Source: Bauldia sp. (GTDB taxonomy: Bacteria; Pseudomonadota; Alphaproteobacteria; Rhizobiales; Kaistiaceae). From it: 64,000 nucleotides of DNA. The position numbers and the translations under genes are program-made. Positions 54,156-64,000 of the stretch are shown here, one piece after another (the stretch's first letter is position 1; each line of letters opens with the position of its first letter). The notes beneath the pieces are model-generated. The model did no database searches and was not told the DNA's origin. It saw only the letters and a program-made list of their open reading frames with translations. Where the stretch lies: NCBI GenBank assembly GCA_037200845.1, contig JBBCGQ010000001.1, positions 1,178,001 to 1,242,000 of the forward strand, in the 5' to 3' direction.

Positions 54156-55400
54156 ATGTTTACGTCTTTCTTTCCCCAACCGAAGATATTTTTCCCTTCG
54201 GCGCTAGCGTGGACGTTGGTCGTCGTTTTGCTGTGGTTCTTCGGCGGCCAGCAGCTCGGCGCCGCGCTGGGGATGGGCCCGCCGCCGCCCGATGCGCCGC
54301 CGGTCATCTGGCCCTCGCGCTTCCTGATGCCCGAGTACGCCTGGTTCTATCTCTATTTCGCCGCGGCGATCCTGATCTTCTACGCCTTCTGGTCGTGGTA
54401 CGCGCCGCACCGCTGGCAGAACTGGTCGATCCTCGGCTCCGGCCTCATCGTCTTCGTGGTGAACTTCAACGTACAGGTCAGCGTCGCACTGAACGACTGG
54501 CGCGGCGTCTTCTACGATCTGATCCAGCAGGCGCTGACCACGGCGGGCTCGGTGACGGCCGGGCAGCTCTATCTCGGCGTTGCGCAGTTTCTGTCGATCG
54601 CGCTCATCGCCATCACGGTCACGGTGCTGAACATATTTTTTCTGCGCCACTACATCTTCCGTTGGCGCACCGCGATGAACGACTACTACGTCGCCAACTG
54701 GCCGCGGCTGCGCACCGTCGAAGGCGCCTCGCAGCGCGTCCAGGAAGACACCATGCGCTTCTCGAGCACGATGGAAGATCTCGGCGTCAGCTTCGTCGAT
54801 TCGGTCATGACGCTGATCGCGTTTCTGCCGGTGCTCGCCGCCCTCTCGTCCCACGTCACCGCGTTGCCGCTGATCGGCGTCATTCCCTATCCGCTGATGT
54901 TCGCGGCGATCGCCTGGGCAATATTCGGCAGCATTCTGTTCCCGCTGGTCGGCATCAAGCTGCCGGGCCTGGAGTTCCGCAATCAGCGCGTCGAGGCGGC
55001 GTTCCGCAAGGAGCTGGTCTATGGCGAGGACGACGCCGCCCGCGCCCAGCCGCCGACGCTGGCCGAGCTGTTCAGTGCCGTGCGCCGGAGCTATTTCACG
55101 CTCTATTTCCACTACGTCTATTTCGACGTCGTGCGCTACCTCTACCTGCAGACCGACAACGTCTTCGCGACGCTTCTCCTCGTGCCCACGGTCGCCGCCG
55201 GCAAGATTACCTTCGGCATCTACCAGCAGGTGCTCACCGCCTTCAGCCAGGTGACGAGCTCGTTCCAGTATCTCGTCAACTCGTGGGGCACGATCATCGA
55301 GCTGATCTCGATCTACAAGCGCCTCAAGGCCTTCGAGGCGACGCTCGACAACGAGCCGCTCGGGCCGATCGAGAAGGAGCCGATCGCCCAGACGAGCTAG
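54156..55400 (+). CDS. sbmA: SbmA/BacA family peptide-antibiotic importer
   Basis: This is an inner-membrane transporter of 414 residues, the standard SbmA/BacA length, without an ATPase domain, so it is the proton-driven SbmA type and not the ATP-dependent BclA type. Helices are visible at [15 protein letters not shown], the [19 protein letters not shown] stretch, [19 protein letters not shown] and beyond. [18 protein letters not shown] and [14 protein letters not shown] are family hallmarks. These proteins import Pro-rich peptides, bleomycin and microcins, and in rhizobia are needed for survival in nodules. GAGGAA lies in front of ATG 54156. The stop is four bases from that of a convergent DoxX gene. 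Confidence 0.95.
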   Translation: MFTSFFPQPKIFFPSALAWTLVVVLLWFFGGQQLGAALGMGPPPPDAPPVIWPSRFLMPEYAWFYLYFAAAILIFYAFWSWYAPHRWQNWSILGSGLIVFVVNFNVQVSVALNDWRGVFYDLIQQALTTAGSVTAGQLYLGVAQFLSIALIAITVTVLNIFFLRHYIFRWRTAMNDYYVANWPRLRTVEGASQRVQEDTMRFSSTMEDLGVSFVDSVMTLIAFLPVLAALSSHVTALPLIGVIPYPLMFAAIAWAIFGSILFPLVGIKLPGLEFRNQRVEAAFRKELVYGEDDAARAQPPTLAELFSAVRRSYFTLYFHYVYFDVVRYLYLQTDNVFATLLLVPTVAAGKITFGIYQQVLTAFSQVTSSFQYLVNSWGTIIELISIYKRLKAFEATLDNEPLGPIEKEPIAQTS

Positions 55401-55403
55401 CCG

Positions 55404-55808
55404 CTAGACGTCGCTCCGCCGGCGCGCGTCCATCGACCACCGCCCCGGTCCGGACGCGAACAGGAACAGGAAGCCGCCGGCGATCGCGAGATCCTTCAGC
55501 GTCTGGATCGTCTCGGCGTTGGTGGTCAGGTTGTGGTGGAAGAGCACCAGCGTCGCCGCGCAGAAGATCGCGAACAGCAGCGCGGCGAGCCGCGTCCACA
55601 GCCCGACCGCGACCATGATGCCGCCGGCGAACTGCCCGACCGCCGCGGCAATGGCGAGGTAGCTCGGGTAGGGCAGGCCGACGCTGGAGATCATCGCCGC
55701 GGTATTGTCGAGCCCGCGCGCCATGATCGTCGAGTCGAAGATGAACAGCGCGGCAATCATCAGGCGCCCCAGAAGGAGCGCCAAATTCCGTAACGAATGC
55801 ATGGGCAT
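55404..55808 (-). CDS. DoxX family membrane protein
   Basis: This is a small inner-membrane protein of about 134 residues with four hydrophobic helices: LALLLGRLMIAALFIFDS, YLAIAAAVGQFAGGIMVAVG, LAALLFAIFCAATLVLFH and LAIAGGFLFLFASG. This matches the DoxX/SURF4-like family, members of which support thiosulphate or thiol redox systems in some organisms, though most are unassigned. The frame is open upstream but helices begin at MPMHSLRNL, so starts at 55808 or 55802 are likely, with a G-rich ribosome site. It is downstream of the groEL terminator. Confidence 0.85.
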   Translation of the reverse strand: MPMHSLRNLALLLGRLMIAALFIFDSTIMARGLDNTAAMISSVGLPYPSYLAIAAAVGQFAGGIMVAVGLWTRLAALLFAIFCAATLVLFHHNLTTNAETIQTLKDLAIAGGFLFLFASGPGRWSMDARRRSDV

Positions 55809-55939
55809 CACCCCCCACAGGCCAAGCCGCTGGGCGCCATCCAACACGCGAAAGCCAAAAAAGGGAAGGGGAGACCGGCGCGCAGCGTTAAAATTAGCGA
55901 GGCAGCGCAGGTAGTTAGCCGGCAAGGTCACGCAGGGCC

Positions 55940-55974
55940 AAAAAAGAAAGGCCGCCCCGAAGGACGGCCTTTCC
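55940..55974 (-). terminator. Rho-independent terminator of groESL
   Basis: Read on the minus strand, GGAAAGGCCGTCC and GGGCGGCCTTTC form a stem over a short loop and are followed by TTTTTTGG. It lies about 26 bases past the groEL stop. Confidence 0.9.
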
Positions 55975-55999
55975 AAGTTCGTATCCTGAGAAGCGTGGA

Positions 56000-57646
<1,647 letters not shown>

Positions 57647-57684
57647 TCAGTCCTTATCTTGGATTGGGGGCAGGAGGTGGAGGC

Positions 57685-58002
57685 TTAGGCGGCCTTACGA
57701 CCGGCGGCCTTGCCACCCTCGACGATGCCCATGACGTCGGATTCCTTCATGATCAGGAGATCCTCGCCGTCGATCTTCACTTCCGTGCCCGACCACTTGC
57801 CGAACAGGATGCGGTCGCCGGCCTTGACGTCGAGCGGGATGAGCTTGCCCGATTCATCGCGGGCGCCCGGGCCGACGGCGATGATTTCGCCTTCCTGCGG
57901 CTTCTCCTTGGCGGTGTCCGGAATGATGATCCCACCGGCGGTCTTGGCTTCAGACTCGACCCGGCGAACGACCACGCGGTCGTGGAGTGGGCGGAATTTC
58001 AT
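57685..58002 (-). CDS. groES: Co-chaperonin GroES (Hsp10)
   Basis: This is the 105-residue lid protein of the GroEL cage. It begins [20 protein letters not shown] and has the mobile loop [18 protein letters not shown] and the conserved [19 protein letters not shown]. It ends with a basic Ala/Gly tail slightly longer than in E. coli. ATG 58002 marks the family start; the frame is open further upstream. Expression is under the CIRCE site 68 bases upstream. Confidence 0.98.
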   Translation of the reverse strand: MKFRPLHDRVVVRRVESEAKTAGGIIIPDTAKEKPQEGEIIAVGPGARDESGKLIPLDVKAGDRILFGKWSGTEVKIDGEDLLIMKESDVMGIVEGGKAAGRKAA

Positions 58003-58069
58003 GGGTTCTGGTTTCCTCTTGAGACTGCCGGCCCGACCTCGAGCCGGCGGAATGTCGCTGATGCCCCTG

Positions 58070-58096
58070 TTAGCACTCGCTATTAACGAGTGCCAA
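58070..58096. promoter_or_regulatory. CIRCE element (HrcA operator) of groESL
   Basis: TTAGCACTC-N9-GAGTGCCAA, a nine-base inverted repeat with one mismatch to the CIRCE consensus. It lies in the groES leader. HrcA bound here would repress groESL until heat or unfolded protein lowers its activity. Confidence 0.95.
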
Positions 58097-58107
58097 AGGC
58101 GTGGCTG

Positions 58108-58136
58108 CATTTAGGAATGAACGCCGGGCGAGTCAA
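58108..58136 (-). promoter_or_regulatory. Probable groESL promoter
   Basis: On the minus strand TTGACT (58131-58136) and TAAATG (58108-58113) are 17 bases apart, close to a housekeeping sigma-70 promoter. Transcription would begin near 58100, so the CIRCE element falls just inside the transcript. Confidence 0.6.
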
Positions 58137-58301
58137 GCGCGCCCGTAGCCGGACGGCCATTTTGCCTGCCGGGCAGTGTTACCGGCGCGCTCCCACAACC
58201 CCGCGGCTTTTACCCTCGCGAATTAACGCGACGTAAACAGGCCCGGCCCTAGGATTTCGGCCAATTCGCGAGCCGGGGCGGCACGCTTAAAGGCCGATGC
58301 C

Positions 58302-61088
58302 ATGATGTGGATCCAGTTTCTGCGCGACCGGCGCGCCTCCGTCGCGCCAATCTTTGCGGTCGCGCTGCTGCCGATGCTGGTCGCGACCGGCGCCGCGATC
58401 GACTTTTCGCGCGCCTTCCGCCAGCGCACCGTCGTGCAGGACTCGCTTGATGCCGCCGCGCTCGCCGCCGGCAAGCAACTCGGCATTATCAAGGACGACG
58501 ACGTCAAGCAATTGGCTCAGGATTTCTACGGCGCCAACGTCGGCAACAAGGTCGACGTCATTCCGGAGATGAAGCCGGACATCACCGCCGGCCAGCCGAC
58601 GCTGACCCTGCATACGGCCCTCCAGGTGCCGACGTATTTCCTGGGCCTCATCGGCATCAAGCAGTTCACCTTCAATCTGGTGGCGCAGTCGACGCAGGCG
58701 ATGGGCACGATCGAAGTCGCGCTCGCGCTCGATAATTCGACCTCGATGTGTCTCAGTTGCAGCGCCGCCGACCAGAACAACGACAGCACCAAGATCGGCA
58801 CGCTGAAAAAGGCGGCCAAGAGCCTGGTCGGGACCCTCTACGGCCTCGCCGCAACCAGCACCAAGCCGGAGCCCGTGAAGGTCTCCGTCGTTCCTTTCGC
58901 CGGGTCGGTCAACGTTGGCCCGAGCGTCACCTGGATCGACAAGCTCGGCCTCGGCACCAAAAACGCCATGCGCGACACCGGCCTGCTCGGCGCCGCCAAC
59001 GCGGCGCCCGCGTCGTTCATCCCGTTTTCGGTATTTTCGACGCTGAAGGACAGCAGCGGCAATGATGTGACGTGGGGCGGCTGTGTCGAGACGCGTACGT
59101 CGCCGAACGACATCAACGACGTGCCCCCGCCGTTGAGCACGGTCACCAGTCCGACCACCGACGAGGCGCTCGCCATGTTCGAGCCCATGGTCGCGCCGGA
59201 CGAGCCGGACAACTGGACCTGCACGACCAGCACCTGCGACGATGTCGGCACGCAGAACTCCAATCGCCGCTACCGCGGGGCGCCGTCCGGAACGCAGACC
59301 TACAACAACTATCTGCCCGACGTGGTCAACACGACGTTCACCGTGAGCAAGGCGACGCCTGCTGTTGTGACCTCGAACGGGCACGGACTTTCGTCGGGTG
59401 ATTCCGTCATCGTGTACACCACCGGATCCCTCTACACGGGCCTGACCGCGGGCTCGACCTACTACGTGAGCACGGCCAATCTGGCGACGAACTCCTTCAC
59501 GCTCACCGCGGCGTCTTCCGGCACGACCTACACGGTGGGCCCGCAATACACAGGCGTCACGATCACCAACGCGACCCCGGCGGTCTTCACCGCGACCGGG
59601 CACGGCCTGACCATCGGCACCAACATCACCCTGACGACGACCAACACCCTGCCGGGCGGCCTCAACAACTCGACGAATTACTATGTTGCGACGGTGCCGA
59701 GCACGAGCACGTTCACGGTCACCACGGCGACGGCCGGAACCTCGGTCACCTTCTCGGGCAGCACCATCACCCGCAATAGCCACGGCCTGACGGCCGGCAC
59801 GGCGATCGCCTTCAAGACAACGAACACACTGCCGAGCCCGCTGAACGCGAACACGACCTACTACGTGCTGAGCGGGTCGAGCAACCTTACGACCAACACA
59901 TTCAAAGTCTCGACGACCACCAGCGGCTCCGCCGTCAGCCTGAGCGGCGGCAACGGGACCCTCAGCTATGTCGTCCTGCAGAAGACGACGAGTGGCGGCA
60001 ACGGCACGCACAGCTACGCGGTGGTCGGTTCGCCGTCGCTGTTCTCGAGTTCGAACCACGGCCTGAACAACGGCGACGCCGTCGCCGTGGCGTCGACCGT
60101 CTCCCTGCCGACGCCGCTGTCGTCGGCCACCGTCTACTACGTGGTCAACAAGTCGACGAACACCTTCCAGCTCTCCACGACGTCGGGCGGTACCGGCGTC
60201 ACCATCACCGGCTCGTCTTCGGGAACGCTGAGCTTCGTCAAGCTCGTGGCCACCACCGGCAGCCAGTCGGGAACGCACAGCTACGCCGTCCCCAGCGCCT
60301 GGACCTGCCAGAGCGGCGACGCCGGTTGCGGCGGCACCGGCAACGGTGCTTCGGAGGAGCAGGCGCTCGGCGGCATGAACGTCGGCAACCCGCAGAACAA
60401 GTACGGCACCACGGGCAGCAAGGCGACGATGTCCAACGTCACGGTCGCCAACTTGACCGGAACGGGCAAGGGCGGTCCGAACTTCATGTGCACTACCACC
60501 CCGATCACGCCGCTGACGACGACCAAGACGACGGTGACCGACGCCATCACGGCGATGCAGGCGAACGGCTACACCAACATCACCGAAGGGTTGATGTGGG
60601 CGTGGCGCTCGCTGTCGCATGGGGTTCCGTTTGCCGAGGGCCGGGAAAAGACCGTCACCGACAACAAGAAGATCATCGTGCTGATGACCGACGGCGAAAA
60701 CACCTACAATCCGTATCTCGACAAGTTTCAGAACCCCGGCAGCTCGAGCTACGCCGGCAAGTTCGTCAAATCCGCTTACGGCGCGTGGAGCTACACGCAG
60801 CTCAATCACCTCGGCACGAATTCGACGACCTCGTCCGACGTGTTCGTCAAGTTGAACGCCAAGACCGCGGCCGCATGCCAGGCCGCCAAGGCCGACGGCA
60901 TCACGATCTACACCGTCGGCTTCGAAATCAACGCCCAGACGTCGAGCGATCCCGCTACTGCCCTGGCGCTGCTCGAGGGCTGCGCGTCCGACCCGCTGAA
61001 GTACTACGACGCGCAGAACGAGGCGGCGCTGGAGAAGGCGTTCACCGCGATCGGCGACGACATCTCGCTGCTCCGCCTGTCGATGTAG
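58302..61088 (+). CDS. TadG-like von Willebrand factor A protein with four internal repeats
   Basis: This protein of 928 residues begins like TadE/TadG pseudopilin-related proteins: a short basic start, RRASVAPIFAVALLPMLVAT and a membrane helix to about residue 40, then QRTVVQDSLDAAALAAGK. A von Willebrand A domain starts near residue 136 with an intact metal motif, DNSTS at 144-148, and resumes after a large insert with ITEGLMWAWRSLS and IIVLMTDGENTYN. The insert (about 345-665) holds four copies of a 60-90-residue unit with HGL, a G-turn, LP, YYV and NTF landmarks, resembling FCCH-like repeats of phage tail and surface proteins. It should be anchored in the inner membrane with the body in the periplasm. 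No other tad genes are adjacent. Confidence 0.88.
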   Translation: MMWIQFLRDRRASVAPIFAVALLPMLVATGAAIDFSRAFRQRTVVQDSLDAAALAAGKQLGIIKDDDVKQLAQDFYGANVGNKVDVIPEMKPDITAGQPTLTLHTALQVPTYFLGLIGIKQFTFNLVAQSTQAMGTIEVALALDNSTSMCLSCSAADQNNDSTKIGTLKKAAKSLVGTLYGLAATSTKPEPVKVSVVPFAGSVNVGPSVTWIDKLGLGTKNAMRDTGLLGAANAAPASFIPFSVFSTLKDSSGNDVTWGGCVETRTSPNDINDVPPPLSTVTSPTTDEALAMFEPMVAPDEPDNWTCTTSTCDDVGTQNSNRRYRGAPSGTQTYNNYLPDVVNTTFTVSKATPAVVTSNGHGLSSGDSVIVYTTGSLYTGLTAGSTYYVSTANLATNSFTLTAASSGTTYTVGPQYTGVTITNATPAVFTATGHGLTIGTNITLTTTNTLPGGLNNSTNYYVATVPSTSTFTVTTATAGTSVTFSGSTITRNSHGLTAGTAIAFKTTNTLPSPLNANTTYYVLSGSSNLTTNTFKVSTTTSGSAVSLSGGNGTLSYVVLQKTTSGGNGTHSYAVVGSPSLFSSSNHGLNNGDAVAVASTVSLPTPLSSATVYYVVNKSTNTFQLSTTSGGTGVTITGSSSGTLSFVKLVATTGSQSGTHSYAVPSAWTCQSGDAGCGGTGNGASEEQALGGMNVGNPQNKYGTTGSKATMSNVTVANLTGTGKGGPNFMCTTTPITPLTTTKTTVTDAITAMQANGYTNITEGLMWAWRSLSHGVPFAEGREKTVTDNKKIIVLMTDGENTYNPYLDKFQNPGSSSYAGKFVKSAYGAWSYTQLNHLGTNSTTSSDVFVKLNAKTAAACQAAKADGITIYTVGFEINAQTSSDPATALALLEGCASDPLKYYDAQNEAALEKAFTAIGDDISLLRLSM
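59335..60300 (+). repeat. Four coding repeats inside the TadG-like protein
   Basis: Units start near 59335, 59560, 59765 and 60035, recognised by the coded HGL turn at about 59378, 59596, 59780 and 60056. Each then has LP..L...T.YYV, N(T/S)F and a G..V..SG end. Units three and four share a longer tail ending GTHSYAV. DNA identity is low, so the duplications are old or the copies were under selection. Confidence 0.8.
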
Positions 61089-61095
61089 GCGGCGC

Positions 61096-61689
61096 CTATT
61101 CGGCGATGGCGAAGGGCAGCGTCACCGTCGCGCTCTTCTGCGAGGCGTCGTCCTTGAGCGTCAGCAGCAACTCGTAGTCGCCGGGCTTCAGCGCCGACGG
61201 CAGCGTGATGCCGACCACCGCCTGCACCTCGAGGCTCTTGCCGCGCCCGCTCCACGACAGCGTGCCGAAGTCGTCCGTCTTGCCGAGGATGAGGCCGCCG
61301 GGCGTGCGTATCTCCAGCCCCGTCCCGTAGCTGACGCGATAGCCGTCGCCGTCGCGCGTGAAGCCGTAGCCGACCGGTTCGAGATATACCGTGACCGCGT
61401 CGCCTGCCTTGAACGCCGTCCCCTCGGCGTGCGGCGCGTACCTGCCGAAGCCGGCAACCGAGTCCGCGAAGGTCGCCACGCGGAAGGTGAGGGGGGTCGC
61501 ATCGAAGAAAGCGTCGGCCGCCGCATCGAACGCCGCGACCGCACCGGCGCCGTCGCCCGCCGCGGCGCGCGCTTCGGCATCGGCCGCGTTGTCGGCGATC
61601 GGCCCGCCGTAGGCCATCGACGTCAGCGACAGCAACGCGCCCGCAGCCGCAACGCGGGCGAGATTTCGCCGGAAATTTCCTGCCAACAT
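61096..61689 (-). CDS. Exported protein of unknown function, 197 residues
   Basis: I do not recognise a named family. A signal peptide is clear (RRNLARVAAAGALLSLTSMAYG). The mature part starts with an Ala-rich helical region (about 30-65), then a beta-rich domain: GTAFKAGDAVTVYLEPVGYG, FGTLSWSGRGKSLEVQAVVG and KPGDYELLLTLKDDASQKSA, which reads like an immunoglobulin-type fold. No catalytic residues, cysteines or lipobox are evident. It is convergent with the TadG-like gene, with the stops seven bases apart, so both may relate to the envelope. Confidence 0.75.
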   Translation of the reverse strand: MLAGNFRRNLARVAAAGALLSLTSMAYGGPIADNAADAEARAAAGDGAGAVAAFDAAADAFFDATPLTFRVATFADSVAGFGRYAPHAEGTAFKAGDAVTVYLEPVGYGFTRDGDGYRVSYGTGLEIRTPGGLILGKTDDFGTLSWSGRGKSLEVQAVVGITLPSALKPGDYELLLTLKDDASQKSATVTLPFAIAE

Positions 61690-61760
61690 TTACCAAGCCC
61701 CCAGGCCAGATCGCGCGATGATCGATTCTTACCGGGGGAGATGCAAGTAGCGAGCCGGAT

Positions 61761-63119
61761 TTAGCCTGCCGCTGGCCAGCTTTGCAGCTTGCGGTAGATC
61801 GTCGAGGGGTGGATTTCGAGTGCCTCCGCGGCGCGCGCAATGTTGCCGCCGAACGCGCTGAGCGCCCCCTCGATGATGGCGCGCTCCTGCGCGGCATACG
61901 GCACCACCGCCGTCCCGCCGCTCGCCGGCGCGGCACTCCGTACGGCCTCCGGCAGCATCGCGGCGGTCACGACGTCGCCGTCATCGAGCACGACGATGCG
62001 GCGGATGACGTTGGCAAGTTCGCGCACGTTGCCCGGCCAGCCGTAGTCCTGCAGCAGCCGCATCGCATCGTTGTCGAAGCCCGTGAACCGGCGACCTTCC
62101 TCGGCCGCGAACCGGGCGAGGAACGCTTCCGCCAGCGGCGCGATGTCTTCGGCGCGCTCCCGGAGCGGCGCGAGATGGATGGGCAGGACGTGCAGCCGGT
62201 AGAACAGATCGGCGCGCAGCCGCCCGGCGCCGACTTCGGTGAGCGGATCGCGGTTGGTCGCCGAGACGATGCGCACCGCCACGCGCGTCACCTCGCTGCC
62301 GCCGACCCGCCGGAAGGTCCCGGTCTGCACGAAGCGCAGCAGCTTCGCCTGCAGCGCGAAATCCATCTCGGCCAGTTCGTCGAGAAACAGCGTGCCGCCG
62401 TCGGCGAACTCCGCCGCCCCGATCCGGCCGTCGGCGGCGCCGGTGAAGGCGCCGCGCACATGGCCGAAAATCTCGCTTTCCATGAGGTCGCGCGGGATGG
62501 CGCTGCAGTTGATCGCCACGAACGGTCGCTCGCCATCGCCGGCGTGCGCGTGGATCGCGTCGGCGACGAGTTCCTTGCCCGTGCCGCTTTCGCCGGTGAT
62601 GAACACCGGCGCCTTCGACGGCGCCATGCGCCGGATCTGATCGTAGACCGCGAGCATGTGCGGCGAGCGGCCGACGAACCCGGCAAAGTCGGCGCGGATC
62701 GTCTTTGGCGCTTCCGGCGTGCGCCGGTCGGCGAGGCTCGCCTCCAGCCGCTCGATCAGAATCTTCGCCCCGATCGGCTTCGGCAAGAAGTCGCGCGCCC
62801 CGCTGCGCATCGCGGCGACCGCGTTGGCGAGCGAGACGTTGGCGCTGGTGGCGATGGTGGGCGCGTCGAGTTCGGTGAGGTGCGCGACGCCGCCGATCGT
62901 GTCGACGTCGGCGATGACGATGGCGCCGGGCTCGGCCCGCACCGCGGCGCGTGCTTCCGCGGCGCTGGCGCAGGCGGTGGCGCGGAAGCGCCCGCCGCTC
63001 CGCTCGGCGATCATGCCGGCGAGGTTGCGGCGTTGCGCGGCGTCGGCATCGAGGATGACGACGTTGATCGGATGCGGCCGGACGCGATCCTGCGACGGCA
63101 GGGGAGCAACTGAAGCCAT
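61761..63119 (-). CDS. Sigma-54-dependent response regulator (NtrC family)
   Basis: This is a transcription activator of 452 residues with three domains. The receiver (about 15-130) has ILDADAAQ, a probable phosphoacceptor Asp in IVIADVDTIG and Lys in DFLPKPIG. The AAA+ domain (about 148-380) has Walker A GESGTGKE, the sigma-54 contact GAFTGA and Walker B GGTLFLDE, followed by ATNRD and the GWPGNVRELANV sensor. The C-terminal helix-turn-helix reads NIARAAEALEIHPSTIYRKL. The receiver departs from consensus in places, so phosphorylation should not be assumed. No sensor kinase adjoins. It could regulate envelope or motility genes, but no target is shown. Confidence 0.93.
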   Translation of the reverse strand: MASVAPLPSQDRVRPHPINVVILDADAAQRRNLAGMIAERSGGRFRATACASAAEARAAVRAEPGAIVIADVDTIGGVAHLTELDAPTIATSANVSLANAVAAMRSGARDFLPKPIGAKILIERLEASLADRRTPEAPKTIRADFAGFVGRSPHMLAVYDQIRRMAPSKAPVFITGESGTGKELVADAIHAHAGDGERPFVAINCSAIPRDLMESEIFGHVRGAFTGAADGRIGAAEFADGGTLFLDELAEMDFALQAKLLRFVQTGTFRRVGGSEVTRVAVRIVSATNRDPLTEVGAGRLRADLFYRLHVLPIHLAPLRERAEDIAPLAEAFLARFAAEEGRRFTGFDNDAMRLLQDYGWPGNVRELANVIRRIVVLDDGDVVTAAMLPEAVRSAAPASGGTAVVPYAAQERAIIEGALSAFGGNIARAAEALEIHPSTIYRKLQSWPAAG

Positions 63120-63284
63120 GAACCGAGCGACCCCGCCCTTCCGGCCAACTTTTCGCGATTGCTTTGCCGACTATCCGCCCGTCACGGTAAAGAAAGCGTG
63201 TCGCGGCGCACCGCCGCTCGTCCCGATTTGGCGCGCCGCCTGGTGTATCTTGACCGCGACGAGGCGATTCCCTACGGCGGTCCC

Positions 63285-64000
63285 ATGACAAACACAGCCA
63301 CCCCCGCTCTGGTCGGCGGTCTTGCCGAACTCGCGCCGACCTATCGCGCGCTGCTCTGCGACATCTGGGGTGTCGTGCACGACGGCGCCGCGGCCCATTC
63401 CCGCGCCGGCGAGGCGCTGGTGCGCTACCGCCGCGAAGGCGGCAAGGTCGTCCTCATTACCAACGCGCCGCGGCCGAAGGCCGACGTCGTCGAGCAGCTC
63501 GATCGCCTCGGCGTGCCGCGCGCCGCCTATGACGACATCGTCACCTCCGGCGAGTCGGCGCGCCACGTGCTGGCGGCGCGGCCCGGCATCCGCATCCATC
63601 ACGTCGGCCCCGAGCGCGACCTGCCAATCTACTTCGGCCTGCAGCTCGAGTTCGGCGACGAGGACGACTGCGAGATGATCTCGTGCACCGGCCTGTTCGA
63701 CGACGAGAGCGAGACGCCGGACGACTACCTCGACAGCATGACCGACTGGCAGGAGCGCGGCGTGCCGATGCTCTGCGTCAATCCCGACATCGTCGTCGAG
63801 CGCGGCAACCGGCTCGTCTGGTGCGCCGGCGCGCTCGCCGAGCGCTACCGCGAGATGAACGGCCAGACCATCGTCGTCGGCAAGCCCTACGCGCCGATCT
63901 ACGACACCGCGCTCGCCCGCCTCGGCGAGCTCGCCGGCAAGCCCATCGACAAGGCGTCGGTGCTGGCCATCGGCGACGGCATCGACACCGACGTGCGCGG
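63285..64000 (+). CDS. HAD superfamily hydrolase of the TIGR01459 type, 3' end cut off
   Basis: This gene runs off the right edge, with about 238 residues visible. HAD motif I reads CDIWGVVHDG with both catalytic Asp residues, motif II VVLITNAPRPK, motif III VVGKPYAPIYD, and motif IV IGDGIDTDVRG is reached at the edge. This cap-type (class IIA) resembles the phosphatase group including NagD and pyridoxal phosphatases, and TIGR01459 proteins are an alphaproteobacterial branch of unknown substrate. ATG 63285 lies 165 bases from the divergent sigma-54 activator start. Confidence 0.92.
   Translation, partial: MTNTATPALVGGLAELAPTYRALLCDIWGVVHDGAAAHSRAGEALVRYRREGGKVVLITNAPRPKADVVEQLDRLGVPRAAYDDIVTSGESARHVLAARPGIRIHHVGPERDLPIYFGLQLEFGDEDDCEMISCTGLFDDESETPDDYLDSMTDWQERGVPMLCVNPDIVVERGNRLVWCAGALAERYREMNGQTIVVGKPYAPIYDTALARLGELAGKPIDKASVLAIGDGIDTDVR

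Noticed and set aside
53343..55400. A 5' extension of the SbmA frame to 53343
   Set aside because: The extra part is antisense to hisS. Family similarity and a GAGGAA site place the start at 54156.
59335..60300. The coding repeats as a DNA-level tandem repeat or assembly artefact
   Set aside because: Unit lengths differ and nucleotide identity is low, while protein landmarks are kept, so they are genuine protein repeats.
58287..60809. An 840-codon minus-strand open frame over the TadG-like gene
   Set aside because: Arg/Gly/Val-rich shadow. The plus strand shows a von Willebrand metal motif and regular repeats.

Overview
The window is GC-rich chromosomal DNA from an alphaproteobacterium, most likely of the order Hyphomicrobiales (Rhizobiales). 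Supporting signs are the adjacent rsmE and plant-type gshA, hisS-hisZ-hisG with short-form HisG, a DUF1127 protein, SbmA/BacA, groESL under a CIRCE element, and a tRNA-His with A73 and no encoded G-1. There is no rRNA, CRISPR array, prophage or complete insertion sequence. Most long antisense frames are shadows of high-GC genes.

Positions 1-13,600 hold a catabolic and transport region: a truncated two-domain ABC permease, a TauD/TfdA dioxygenase, a COG3618 amidohydrolase, GntR and LysR regulators, a RraA-like protein, an unusual aldehyde dehydrogenase-cupin fusion, two hydroxypyruvate-isomerase-like proteins, tRNA-His, a membrane diguanylate cyclase, a flavin monooxygenase, a RidA protein and a SpoU methyltransferase. 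Positions 13,600-20,160 hold a diheme cytochrome, a DTW-domain tRNA modification enzyme, and a signalling unit made of a histidine kinase, an Rcp1-like response regulator and a REC-GGDEF-EAL protein.

Positions 20,150-32,700 are mainly housekeeping: a TPP enzyme, a GNAT acetyltransferase, xseA, a cytochrome c, rsmE, an F420-reductase-like protein, gshA, DUF1127 with a divergent LysR gene, and a 1-Cys peroxiredoxin. The gaps are packed with several families of palindromic intergenic repeats. Positions 32,700-34,700 form a lower-GC accessory islet with an orphan protein that looks like a PD-(D/E)XK nuclease.

Positions 34,700-46,400 hold a PPP-type phosphatase, a glutamine amidotransferase, part of an amino-acid-type ABC importer, and a C2/C3 hydroxyacid unit: lutABC divergent from glcDEF and malate synthase. 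Lactate would be oxidised to pyruvate and glycolate to glyoxylate, and glyoxylate would be condensed to malate. The glcE reading frame is broken at a run of six T. Positions 46,400-64,000 hold an MFS exporter, two L,D-transpeptidases, tag, the his genes, SbmA/BacA, DoxX, groESL, a large TadG-like von Willebrand protein carrying four internal repeats, a secreted protein, a sigma-54 activator and a truncated HAD hydrolase.

The most interesting points are the dehydrogenase-cupin fusion with both active sites intact, the repeat array inserted into the TadG-like protein, a repeat element that encodes the last 30 residues of HisZ, the orphan nuclease-like gene, the glcE frameshift, and two sharply AT-richer patches inside otherwise GC-rich conserved genes (hisS and the Rcp1-like regulator).
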